Shown here in pieces: positions 15,945 to 23,317 of a stretch of DNA of 36,489 nucleotides; positions within the stretch are counted from its first letter, which is position 1, and every line of letters starts with the position of its first letter. The notes beneath the pieces were generated by a model that worked only from the letters and a program-made list of their open reading frames with translations, ran no database searches and had not been told where the DNA came from. Both the position numbers and the translations under genes were made by a program. Source of the stretch: Rickettsiales bacterium (GTDB taxonomy: Bacteria; Pseudomonadota; Alphaproteobacteria; Rickettsiales; UBA1997); contig JAITAR010000109.1 in NCBI GenBank assembly GCA_031284025.1, positions 1-36,489 on the forward strand. Reading direction: 5' to 3'.

Positions 15945-17093
15945 CTACTTCTCAAAGGATGATTTTTTGGGAAACAATTCGCCGAGGAATTTGCTGGCTT
16001 CGCGTCTATCGGTCTCCGAAGATTCTGAATCATCGCTAAAGCAAAATAGTGGAAACTTTTCCTGTCTCAGCCAACTCTTTTCCTTCTCAAATTTTTTAAA
16101 TTGCTCGGTATTTTTGGCATTAAAATATGTCAGCGATCTGTGTAGTGAATCCTGACATTTTGTCAGAAAATGGAATTTACGCAATAGTGGGCTATATTTA
16201 GGCCTAACGTATTTTATAGTTCCCCTCTTTTTCGCGTAGTCCACATATGATATGATAATTCTCTGCAGAGTGCTTTTTCTTCTAGAGGAATGACTGAAGG
16301 TGTAGTCGTATTCTTTTTTAAAGGTTAGCAGTGTGTCTTCCACATAGCTCTTTCTGTAGGCATCTATATTGTGATGGGGAAAAATGTCGGGGGCATTTTT
16401 GAATTTCTTCATCACTAGGTTTAGAGAATAGAATATCGTCTGATTATATATTTTATTGGTATTTTTAACATATTCTTCCAAATTTTTTTTCTTTTTGGAG
16501 AATCCAATAATTTTGAAACCTCTAATTACAGGGTTACTTTTTCTGTCGAAGAAAAACCACGGATTAACCTTCGAGCCAAAAAACATGTCATCATTCGCGT
16601 AGAGAAAATGTTCCGACAAACTAGGTATTTTGTGCAGATAGAACTCTACCGCCGAGAAACTAAACGGGGAAGAAGATTTATGTTTCTTTGGCATGATTTG
16701 ACTCTGGCTGACTACCGTTATTTTTCCGCTCTTAGTATTTAGCCACGATGGCACATGACTATTGGTAACTATGAATAGGTGGTTAATCCAGGGGGCATAT
16801 TTTTCAAGAGAACGTAGCGAAAATTTAAGTCTTTCGCTGCTATTGAACTTACTCCGTGAATTAGGCTTATTTTTTTTCGCTTCTTCAGCTTCAGTGGCAG
16901 CCGTCTGCCCCTTTTTTAGGGGAGCAAAATCGCCGTCGTCGGACCATAGATACACAATATCTACCTTAAGTTTTTTAACTTTCCATCTGCTGTAGATGAC
17001 AACTCCCTCTCGTAGAAGCAGCAGAATAATTGCAATACAATATCCTAACCTTAAAATATTCCTTTTCTTTTGCAGTGGGCGACTTTCTCCCAT
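15945..17093 (-). CDS. Stealth-family sugar-1-phosphate transferase
   Basis: Stealth proteins are hexose-1-phosphate transferases; known bacterial members build phosphate-linked capsules, and the family includes the eukaryotic GlcNAc-1-phosphotransferase. The 382-residue protein has an N-terminal anchor (about 14-34, LRLGYCIAIILLLL) and all four conserved regions: CR1 DIVYLWSDDGDF (45-56); CR2 from ERLKFSLRSLEKYAPWINHL through VPSWLN to HFLYANDDMFFG (87-173); CR3 FPHHNIDAYRKSY to FSHSS (238-270); and CR4 with FSDDSE and FLGELFPKKSSFEK at the C-terminus. CR1 usually reads D-V-Y-T-W-V-D-G-S-D, so this copy is divergent. The gene sits directly upstream of mraY. Its acceptor and donor cannot be told from sequence; a capsule or surface glycan role is inferred. 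Confidence 0.85.
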   Translation of the reverse strand: MGESRPLQKKRNILRLGYCIAIILLLLREGVVIYSRWKVKKLKVDIVYLWSDDGDFAPLKKGQTAATEAEEAKKNKPNSRSKFNSSERLKFSLRSLEKYAPWINHLFIVTNSHVPSWLNTKSGKITVVSQSQIMPKKHKSSSPFSFSAVEFYLHKIPSLSEHFLYANDDMFFGSKVNPWFFFDRKSNPVIRGFKIIGFSKKKKNLEEYVKNTNKIYNQTIFYSLNLVMKKFKNAPDIFPHHNIDAYRKSYVEDTLLTFKKEYDYTFSHSSRRKSTLQRIIISYVDYAKKRGTIKYVRPKYSPLLRKFHFLTKCQDSLHRSLTYFNAKNTEQFKKFEKEKSWLRQEKFPLFCFSDDSESSETDRREASKFLGELFPKKSSFEK

Positions 17094-17123
17094 AGATTTT
17101 ACATTTAAAAATAGGTAATCAAA

Positions 17124-17151
17124 TTAATATAAAAACAATTTATTTTATCAA
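17124..17151 (-). promoter_or_regulatory. Candidate promoter of the Stealth-mraY unit
   Basis: On the minus strand TTGATA (17146-17151), 16 bp spacing, TATTAA (17124-17129). The surrounding sequence is very AT-rich, so chance matches are likely. Confidence 0.35.
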
Positions 17152-17373
17152 TAGCTTTTTCAATTTACTTTAACCTCTTTTTCTTTGCTTATCATTTCAC
17201 ATCTATTTCGTTGGGAAGCGAAGGGGAAAATGGCCATAGCACATTCACTACTCCGAAAAATAGAAATTTACAGATGAGAAAATAAAAAGAAGCTTGACTA
17301 GTTCACTGTTGGCAATAGGGTCATATTCTATGGCGTTGGGTGAAAATGTTTTGATAATTAAAGGGCAATAGAG

Positions 17374-18543
17374 TTGTTCTCCAGAGATAATCTGAAATTT
17401 TTCCAGAAAAGTTGGCTATCATTAGATAAAAAATTGTTTTTCCTGTTTGTGCTTCTACTGACCCTAGGTTGTCTGTTCAGTTTTAGTATGAGCATAGTGG
17501 TGGCAAATCTTATCAATCTTAGTAGATACTATTTTTTTAGACGTCATTTGATGTTTGTTGCCGTATCTTTAGTCATTGCGTTTTTTATGTCATTTATGGA
17601 TACCACTGTGGCGAAAAATAGTGCTCTGCTGCTGTTCTGCGTTAGTATGATTTTACTTGTTCTGGTGCAATTCATTGGCTTCCAGACCAAAGGGGCTCGA
17701 AGATGGCTATACATCGCCGGAATATCATTGCAGCCTTCGGAGTTTATAAAACCCTCGCTAATCATACTTAATGCCTATCTACTGGATAAATTTCTAAAGA
17801 CTAGAAATTTTGGCAATCTACTGGTTTCCACAGCTGCCTATGGAGGTGTCGCCCTGTTTATCCTGAAGCAGCCAGATATAGGCACTTTTTTGCTAATTAG
17901 CTTGGTTTTTTTTACACAAATATTTCTGATGGATTTTTTTAGACTAAAATATTGTTTATATGTGTTATTAGCGTCAGTTTGTCTATTGATATTGATATAT
18001 ACCAGCTCTTCCCATGTTTCGGAGAGAGTGGATAGTTTTTTAGCTGGTTTCGGCAACATAGAGAAGGCAAATTATCAAGTAAAAAGATCTCTAATGGCCT
18101 ATGAAAATGCAAACTGGCTTGGCAGAGGGTTTTTAGAGGGAGAAATTAAAAACCACATACCTGACGTTCACACGGACTTTTTGTTTCCCGCAATAGCCGA
18201 AGAATTTGGATTTTTGATAGCAGCTGTGATATTATTTGCATATTTCTACCTGTCTATGAGGGTTCTTTTAGCCGCTCGACAAAAAAATAGCAATTTTGAA
18301 TTTTTGGCTCTAAATGGGTTAGTATTGCTGGTGTATATACAGACATCCATAAACCTCTGTGTTTCTCTTAATTTGGCGCCTACCAAGGGTATCACATTGC
18401 CTCTACTGAGCTACGGTGGTTCATCTATGATAGGTACTGCTATAATTTTTGGCTATATTTTTGTTTTTCTCAAAAAGGATTTTGGTTTCTATACATCTAA
18501 GGCTAAAGTTATAGATATTAGAAACCTAGATGATGAGCAATAA
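17374..18543 (+). CDS. ftsW: Lipid II glycosyltransferase FtsW (SEDS family)
   Basis: SEDS proteins polymerise lipid II into glycan strands; FtsW acts at the septum and RodA in the side wall. The 389-residue protein has about ten transmembrane segments and the family motifs GARRWLYIAGISLQPSEFIKP (about 107-127), PDIGTFLLI, HTDFLFPAIAEEFGFLIA and LNLAPTKGITLPLLSYGGSS near the end. The PTKGxTLPxxSYGGSS form favours FtsW over RodA (usually PVTGIPLP). The start is TTG at 17374, with AAAGGG eight bases upstream; an in-frame stop at 17359-17361 excludes a longer form. A 280-bp divergent gap separates it from the Stealth gene; the peptidase gene follows after 87 bp. Confidence 0.92.
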   Translation: MFSRDNLKFFQKSWLSLDKKLFFLFVLLLTLGCLFSFSMSIVVANLINLSRYYFFRRHLMFVAVSLVIAFFMSFMDTTVAKNSALLLFCVSMILLVLVQFIGFQTKGARRWLYIAGISLQPSEFIKPSLIILNAYLLDKFLKTRNFGNLLVSTAAYGGVALFILKQPDIGTFLLISLVFFTQIFLMDFFRLKYCLYVLLASVCLLILIYTSSSHVSERVDSFLAGFGNIEKANYQVKRSLMAYENANWLGRGFLEGEIKNHIPDVHTDFLFPAIAEEFGFLIAAVILFAYFYLSMRVLLAARQKNSNFEFLALNGLVLLVYIQTSINLCVSLNLAPTKGITLPLLSYGGSSMIGTAIIFGYIFVFLKKDFGFYTSKAKVIDIRNLDDEQ

Positions 18544-18630
18544 TTTTGGTATTTATATTAGCTAGATTAAGGATAGAAAAAATACTGGAAAGATAAATTT
18601 TTCCTATTATTTACTGGCATTATGTAAATA

Positions 18631-20064
18631 TTGGTCGGTCGGAAAGCCAACCACAGGTTTGACTATGGCTGGCTTATAGGTGAATTGGATGAAATGTGTA
18701 GAAAAAGTAGACAGATGATTTTTGTCATATTCCTGAGCACTTTAGTTTTATTTTTCCCTTTATTCCTGAAAGAATCTGATAACTATAAATGCAAGGATCT
18801 GTATGGGTATGTTGAGACCAGTTCTCTAGATTACTGGAGAAATAAAAGAAACTATAGCACGGCTACAATAGCTGGTGTCGAAGAAATAGAAAGAATTAAC
18901 GCCGCCATAGATTCTAAAATGATTGAATTCTATAGGAATAAAGGTGTTTCTAGAGAGTTAGCAACATATAATCTGTTGAACTATGAAATCTATCTAGCTA
19001 AAGAGACTATAGTTAACATGATCAAAGCTGTTGCCGATAAATTTTTTCAACATATTCCTGATGAAAACTACTATAATTTCGATTCTCTGGCGGAGAAGAA
19101 TGAAATTTCCTATGCTATAGTTACAGAAAAATCGGATATTAAAACAATACCAATCGATCTATGTGCTTTTTGTGACAAAAATATGGATGAGATGCAGATC
19201 ACCACCGTCAGATTTGGTGAGCCACTAATTGTTCTGCACAGAACTGTGGACAACGGCTGGTCCTTTGTGCGGACCTACAACAATGTTATGGGATGGCTAG
19301 AAAGCAAAAATATTGCTATAGCTGACAGAGATGAATTTACTAACTACATTAATATGAATGACTTTTTGATAGTAATTTCCAAAAATGAATTGATTGGCAA
19401 CAGCTATCTTGACATGGGAACTAAACTAGCTCTGAAAAATGAAAAGAAAGAGTCCTACATTATAAAATTCCCTATTAGAGATAGAAAAAATGGGCTTATT
19501 CACTATAGGGATGTAGAGATTAAAAAAAATCCTGGTTTGCATAGAGGCTATCTCACCTACAGTGAAAAAAATATTGTAGAGCAGGCCATGAAGTACCACG
19601 GAACGCTATATGCCTGGGGTTCCGCTAACAATGGAATTGATTGCAGTGGCCTAGTTATGAATGTTTACAGTGTATTTGGTCTTAGACTGCCGAGGAACTC
19701 CCAGGAACAGCAAGCTCTGGCAAAAAATTTAGAATTTTTTAGTGGTAGTGATAGTGGAAGTGGCAGCGGGAGTAGAAGTATGTATTTTGGCAAAGGACAA
19801 ACTATGAAAGTAAATAGAGCTCTGGATAGCGCAAAAATCGGCAGTATTTTATTTTTCCCCGGCCATGCGATGCTCTATCTAGGAAAAGTTGCCAATAGGC
19901 ACTATGTGATACATTCAATTTTTGCCTGTAAAAAAAATAATGGCCATGGAAAATATGAGAAATACTATCCCAGACAGGTTATGATCTCTGCTCTAGAAAA
20001 TTTAAAAAAATTTAGCGGGGTATCTTTTATAGATTCTCTGGTCTCAATCGCGACTATTGAATAG
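18631..20064 (+). CDS. Membrane-anchored NlpC/P60 peptidoglycan endopeptidase with SH3-like domains
   Basis: NlpC/P60 enzymes cut gamma-D-Glu-diamino-acid bonds in peptidoglycan peptides. The 477-residue protein has a signal anchor at about 28-46 (QMIFVIFLSTLVLFFPLFL), a helical region (80-140), SH3-like domains (about 160-300; RTVDNGWSFVRTYNNVMGWL) and a C-terminal NlpC/P60 domain. Its triad is visible: Cys338 in GIDCSGLV, His412 in FFPGHAMLYLG and His428 in HYVIHS. The layout resembles the YkfC-type enzymes that recycle wall peptides. A Ser/Gly-rich run (371-383) interrupts the catalytic domain between Cys and His. The start TTG 18631 follows an in-frame stop; ATG 18694 (residue 22) is an alternative that keeps the anchor. 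It lies downstream of ftsW and is followed by a terminator. Confidence 0.9.
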   Translation: MVGRKANHRFDYGWLIGELDEMCRKSRQMIFVIFLSTLVLFFPLFLKESDNYKCKDLYGYVETSSLDYWRNKRNYSTATIAGVEEIERINAAIDSKMIEFYRNKGVSRELATYNLLNYEIYLAKETIVNMIKAVADKFFQHIPDENYYNFDSLAEKNEISYAIVTEKSDIKTIPIDLCAFCDKNMDEMQITTVRFGEPLIVLHRTVDNGWSFVRTYNNVMGWLESKNIAIADRDEFTNYINMNDFLIVISKNELIGNSYLDMGTKLALKNEKKESYIIKFPIRDRKNGLIHYRDVEIKKNPGLHRGYLTYSEKNIVEQAMKYHGTLYAWGSANNGIDCSGLVMNVYSVFGLRLPRNSQEQQALAKNLEFFSGSDSGSGSGSRSMYFGKGQTMKVNRALDSAKIGSILFFPGHAMLYLGKVANRHYVIHSIFACKKNNGHGKYEKYYPRQVMISALENLKKFSGVSFIDSLVSIATIE

Positions 20065-20087
20065 CTGACAGTTTATTTTCGTTGTAG

Positions 20088-20124
20088 AAATTTACTTTCT
20101 CTGGAGAAGAAAGTAAATTTGTTT
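20088..20124 (+). terminator. Hairpin terminator after the NlpC/P60 gene
   Basis: AAATTTACTTTC (20088-20099) pairs perfectly with GAAAGTAAATTT (20109-20120): 12 bp with a 9-base loop. It starts 24 nt after the stop. The trailing run is only GTTTC, so termination may be bidirectional or partial. Confidence 0.6.
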
Positions 20125-20189
20125 CATGATCGTCTGGTTGTCTCCATTGTGGGATATTTCTATTGCATAATAATTATTGTAATTTACTT

Positions 20190-20217
20190 TTATTAATTAA
20201 AGTATTAATAATTTTTT
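20190..20217 (+). promoter_or_regulatory. AT-only inverted repeat upstream of the barrel protein gene
   Basis: TTATTAAT (20190-20197) and ATTAATAA (20204-20211) form a perfect 8-bp inverted repeat followed by TTTTTT, ending about 24 bp before the ATG at 20241. It could be an operator or an attenuator-like hairpin. All-AT stems are weak and can arise by chance here. Confidence 0.3.
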
Positions 20218-20240
20218 AAGACTGGTGTAAGAAAAAAATT

Positions 20241-21068
20241 ATGCATTGCAGACAAAAATTTAGGCATATTTTCATCTATTTGACTTTGTTATTTCTAGCC
20301 AATCTGTTTCCACACCTGATAAAATGCGTTAACACTGCCAATGCCTCCGTGATCATAGTTTTACCCGATGGCCTTGAAACCAGAGAAATAAACGGGGATA
20401 AATATAGAAAATTAAGAAATCGCTATAGTGATGTTGGCCAGATAAATAATCAGTATAAGGGTGAACTAGTCTATAGGCCGGACAATAATGGAGTTATTAC
20501 CTACAGAGATGGAAGATTTTACGTATCCGCTTGTTTTTCTGCAAAAAAATTCTCCGTAAAGGAAATAGAGGATTCTAACGGAATTATTTCCACCGTTGAT
20601 CCAGACAAATATAGATTTTCCTATTTTGGATCATTTGGCTACTATTTCAATAGAAGCATGGCTGTTGAATTTGAATATTTTGACTACATTGATTCGCTAG
20701 CTGCCATAGCGCCAAATATATTTAATAATATTGGAGAATTTAGTATAAATACAAAAAATTATATGGCTAATTTTCTGATGGAGATTAATGAAACTAAACT
20801 CGTTCCATTTTTTGGGGTTGGTCTGGGATTAGCCAATAGTAGCTATAGTGGCTACAATAAAGCGAACAACCCCGTAATAGTGGGTAAAATTGAGCCATTG
20901 TATCAGATCATTCTGGGTATAGAGTTTGCCGTCACTCAAGAACTGTTGTTTGATATCAGAGGTAAATTACATAGAACGTTTTCTGATCAAAAAATTAATG
21001 GTGGCGAATATAAAATAAGGTATAATAACCGCTATTCTTTCGGTCTGGGTTTTAAATACATATTGTAA
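20241..21068 (+). CDS. Outer-membrane beta-barrel protein, Surface_Ag_2/OMP-like
   Basis: The 275-residue protein starts with ATG. Residues 1-35 form a signal peptide (IFIYLTLLFLANLFPHLI, probable cut near ANA-S). The mature part has alternating hydrophobic strands and ends in FGLGFKYIL, a barrel-like C-terminus. The strand RFYVSACFSAKKFSVKE resembles the FYxSGQYxPxxxxFxxFSVKE element of Rickettsiales surface antigens (Msp4/OMP-1/WSP group, Surface_Ag_2). LVPFFGVGLGLANSSY and the later strands fit the small-barrel fold shared with OmpA-like porins. The Surface_Ag_2 link is a resemblance by eye. The gene converges with ruvB. Its function is unknown; surface exposure is inferred. Confidence 0.7.
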   Translation: MHCRQKFRHIFIYLTLLFLANLFPHLIKCVNTANASVIIVLPDGLETREINGDKYRKLRNRYSDVGQINNQYKGELVYRPDNNGVITYRDGRFYVSACFSAKKFSVKEIEDSNGIISTVDPDKYRFSYFGSFGYYFNRSMAVEFEYFDYIDSLAAIAPNIFNNIGEFSINTKNYMANFLMEINETKLVPFFGVGLGLANSSYSGYNKANNPVIVGKIEPLYQIILGIEFAVTQELLFDIRGKLHRTFSDQKINGGEYKIRYNNRYSFGLGFKYIL

Positions 21069-21152
21069 GTAGGCTGCGAACAAAGAGCCGACGTCGCTAT
21101 GGCATCAGCCCACATTTAGATAGATATCACACCGTAGGGAGGAGGTAGAATA

Positions 21153-22163
21153 CTAACCATTTTCTCTATTCTTTTCAATCCCTAGATGTTTGTAGGCAGT
21201 TTCAGTCAGTATTCTGCCTCTAAAAGTTTTATTCACGAAACCACACTGTATCAAATATGGTTCTATAGTATCTTCGATCGAATCTCTCTCCTCCGAAAGT
21301 CCAGCTGAAATTGTGTCTATGCCAACGGGGCCACCACAATAGCTGCGTGCTATAAAATTTAGATATTTCAGATCGGAGCTATCCAGACCCACTTTATCTA
21401 TACGCAATCTGTCGAGTGATAGATCTACAATTTCTTTGTCTATAATATTCTTCCCCCCCACCAGAGCGAAATCCCTAACTCTCTTTAGCAGTCTTATTGC
21501 TATTCTAGCAGTACCTCTGGACCTTTTTGAAATCTCTCTGGCTCCCTCCGCACTAATTTTTATCCTCAGTATAGCACTATCCCTCATCACTATGCCCATT
21601 AATTCCTCAGGCTCATAGAAATTCAGCTTCAACGGGATGCCGAACCTATCCCTTAGAGGACTCGATATCAGACCAAGTCTTGTAGTGGCGGCGACCAGCG
21701 TAAATCTGGGTAGATCTATTTTTATGGTTCGGGCTGCCGGTCCCTCTCCTATTATTATATCTAGTTTAAAATCTTCCATTGCCGAATAGAGTATTTCTTC
21801 GACAGCGCTGTGTAATCTGTGAATTTCATCTATGAACAGCACATCGTTTGGCTGTAGATTTGTTAAAATAGCTGCCAAATCTCCAGCTTTAGACAGAATT
21901 GGACCCGAAGTGCTTTTAAAACCAACTCCCAATTCATTGGCTATTATGTGTGAGAGAGTTGTCTTACCGAGTCCCGGAGGGCCGTAGAACAACACATGGT
22001 CAAGGCTACTTGCTCGTATTTTTGCAGATTTGATAAATACCTTTAAATTACTCTTTGTTCCCTCTTGGCCAATGAAATCATTGATGTTTACTGGCCTTAG
22101 AGAATTCTCCACAGCCACATCCATTTCTGTCTTCTGTATATTTTTGACTATATCATCCGCCAT
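21153..22163 (-). CDS. ruvB: Holliday junction helicase subunit RuvB
   Basis: RuvB is the hexameric AAA+ motor that drives Holliday junction branch migration with RuvA. From ATG 22163 the protein has 336 residues, normal for the family. Motifs: Walker A GPPGLGKTT, Walker B DEIHRL, sensor I VAATTRLG, arginine finger region SSPLRDRFG, sensor II SRGTARIAIRLLKRVRDFA and the C-terminal winged helix (GGPVGIDTISAGL, EPYLIQCGFV). A TTG at 22193 would give ten more residues and overlap the upstream gene by 23 bp; ATG 22163 lies seven bases after that gene's stop and is preferred. ruvA and ruvC are not adjacent. Confidence 0.97.
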   Translation of the reverse strand: MADDIVKNIQKTEMDVAVENSLRPVNINDFIGQEGTKSNLKVFIKSAKIRASSLDHVLFYGPPGLGKTTLSHIIANELGVGFKSTSGPILSKAGDLAAILTNLQPNDVLFIDEIHRLHSAVEEILYSAMEDFKLDIIIGEGPAARTIKIDLPRFTLVAATTRLGLISSPLRDRFGIPLKLNFYEPEELMGIVMRDSAILRIKISAEGAREISKRSRGTARIAIRLLKRVRDFALVGGKNIIDKEIVDLSLDRLRIDKVGLDSSDLKYLNFIARSYCGGPVGIDTISAGLSEERDSIEDTIEPYLIQCGFVNKTFRGRILTETAYKHLGIEKNRENG

Positions 22164-22170
22164 AGCAGAT

Positions 22171-22485
22171 TTATTTATTAGAGATGTTATCAATTATCCC
22201 GGACAGATCAACTTTCGCCGTACTGCCATCATCGACCAGTTCCTCCATATCAAATTCAAATTCCTCTCTGGTTTTTAAATTGATAGTTTTCATTTCCTCT
22301 TCCTTCTTGCTCAATTTGACTAGGTCATCATCCAAAAATTCAGGATTACTTCTGCTGTCATTTAGCGCACAATACAAATCTATATGCTTCTTATCAATTT
22401 CTTCAAATTGCTCGTAGTCAATGGATGCGAAGTCTATCGAATCCAACTTAGACTTGTCTTCCTCTTTCCGCTCTTGTTCTACCAT
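22171..22485 (-). CDS. Small acidic hypothetical protein upstream of ruvB
   Basis: I do not recognise this 104-residue protein. It starts with ATG 22483-22485 and is rich in Glu, Asp and Lys (for example VEQERKEEDKSKLDSIDF and KTREEFEFDMEELVDD), with no signal peptide, membrane segment or cysteine pair; one Cys is present. It is likely cytoplasmic and helical. The stop lies seven bases before the ruvB ATG, so the two are probably co-transcribed. The tight spacing supports a real gene; no function can be assigned. Confidence 0.6.
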   Translation of the reverse strand: MVEQERKEEDKSKLDSIDFASIDYEQFEEIDKKHIDLYCALNDSRSNPEFLDDDLVKLSKKEEEMKTINLKTREEFEFDMEELVDDGSTAKVDLSGIIDNISNK

Positions 22486-22683
22486 AGCTAAGATAAATTA
22501 TTTTTTCGTCCATGATAGAAAAACAAAGTAAATAAACAAGAAGTTTGATAGGGGATAACACTCTATTTTCTAATGGATGAAGAGTAGACAGAAGAATTAT
22601 CTTTACCAATTCTAGAAAAGCCAGCATTCACCAAACCGCCATTGTCCTAAATTTTCATCCATGAAAAACGAACAGACCTCAGA

Positions 22684-23316
22684 CTATTCGAAAAATAGTT
22701 TTATTTTTTCTCTGATTTCCCCAGATAGATCTTCTATGGAGGCGTCGGCTACATCAATTTTAATGCAACGCTCGGCATTGTTTCTATAAATATAGTCGAA
22801 ACCATCCTTCACTCTTCTATGGAACTCCAAAGTCATACTTTCGTACCTATTTTTTCCTCCGCCGCTGCACGATCTATCTAGTCCTACTTCCGTATCTATA
22901 TCCAGTATCACGGTCAGATCTGGCCTAAAATCACCCAGAACGATGTGTCTTAGAGTATTTATTTCGGATATTGGCAAATTATGGCCAAATCCCTGATAGG
23001 CCAAACTGGAGTCGAAATATCTATCTGAAACCACTGTAATATTTTTAGCTAGCAGTGGTTTTATTTTTCTCTCCGTATGCATTCTCCTTGCTGCGTAGAG
23101 CAAAAGTAATTCTGTAATTCCATCCCATTTATTCACTTCGCCTTTCAGGAGCAGCTGTCGTATCTCCTCCGCCTCATTGCAGCCGCCCGGCTCTCTACTC
23201 CAAACGGTCTCTATACCATTTCTGTTTAAATATTCGACGAATAGTTTCGATTGGGTACTTTTGCCCGCTCCCTCTCCGCCTTCAAATGTTATAAATTTAC
23301 CTCTAAGCCTTTCCAT
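22684..23316 (-). CDS. tmk: Thymidylate kinase
   Basis: Tmk phosphorylates dTMP to dTDP, an essential step of dTTP synthesis. From ATG 23316 the protein has 210 residues. It shows the P-loop FEGGEGAGKSTQS, the REPGG motif, VSDRYFDSSLAYQG (DR-Y/F/H motif) and a lid region around GGGKNRYES. Gly-rich residues in the lid and the P-loop sequence fit the bacterial type. The frame is open further upstream, but ATG 23316 lies one base after the stop of the MurD-like gene and matches the normal N-terminus, so it is chosen. It is the last gene of the parA-parB-murD-like-tmk unit. holB, its usual partner, is not adjacent. Confidence 0.95.
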   Translation of the reverse strand: MERLRGKFITFEGGEGAGKSTQSKLFVEYLNRNGIETVWSREPGGCNEAEEIRQLLLKGEVNKWDGITELLLLYAARRMHTERKIKPLLAKNITVVSDRYFDSSLAYQGFGHNLPISEINTLRHIVLGDFRPDLTVILDIDTEVGLDRSCSGGGKNRYESMTLEFHRRVKDGFDYIYRNNAERCIKIDVADASIEDLSGEIREKIKLFFE

Positions 23317-23317
23317 T

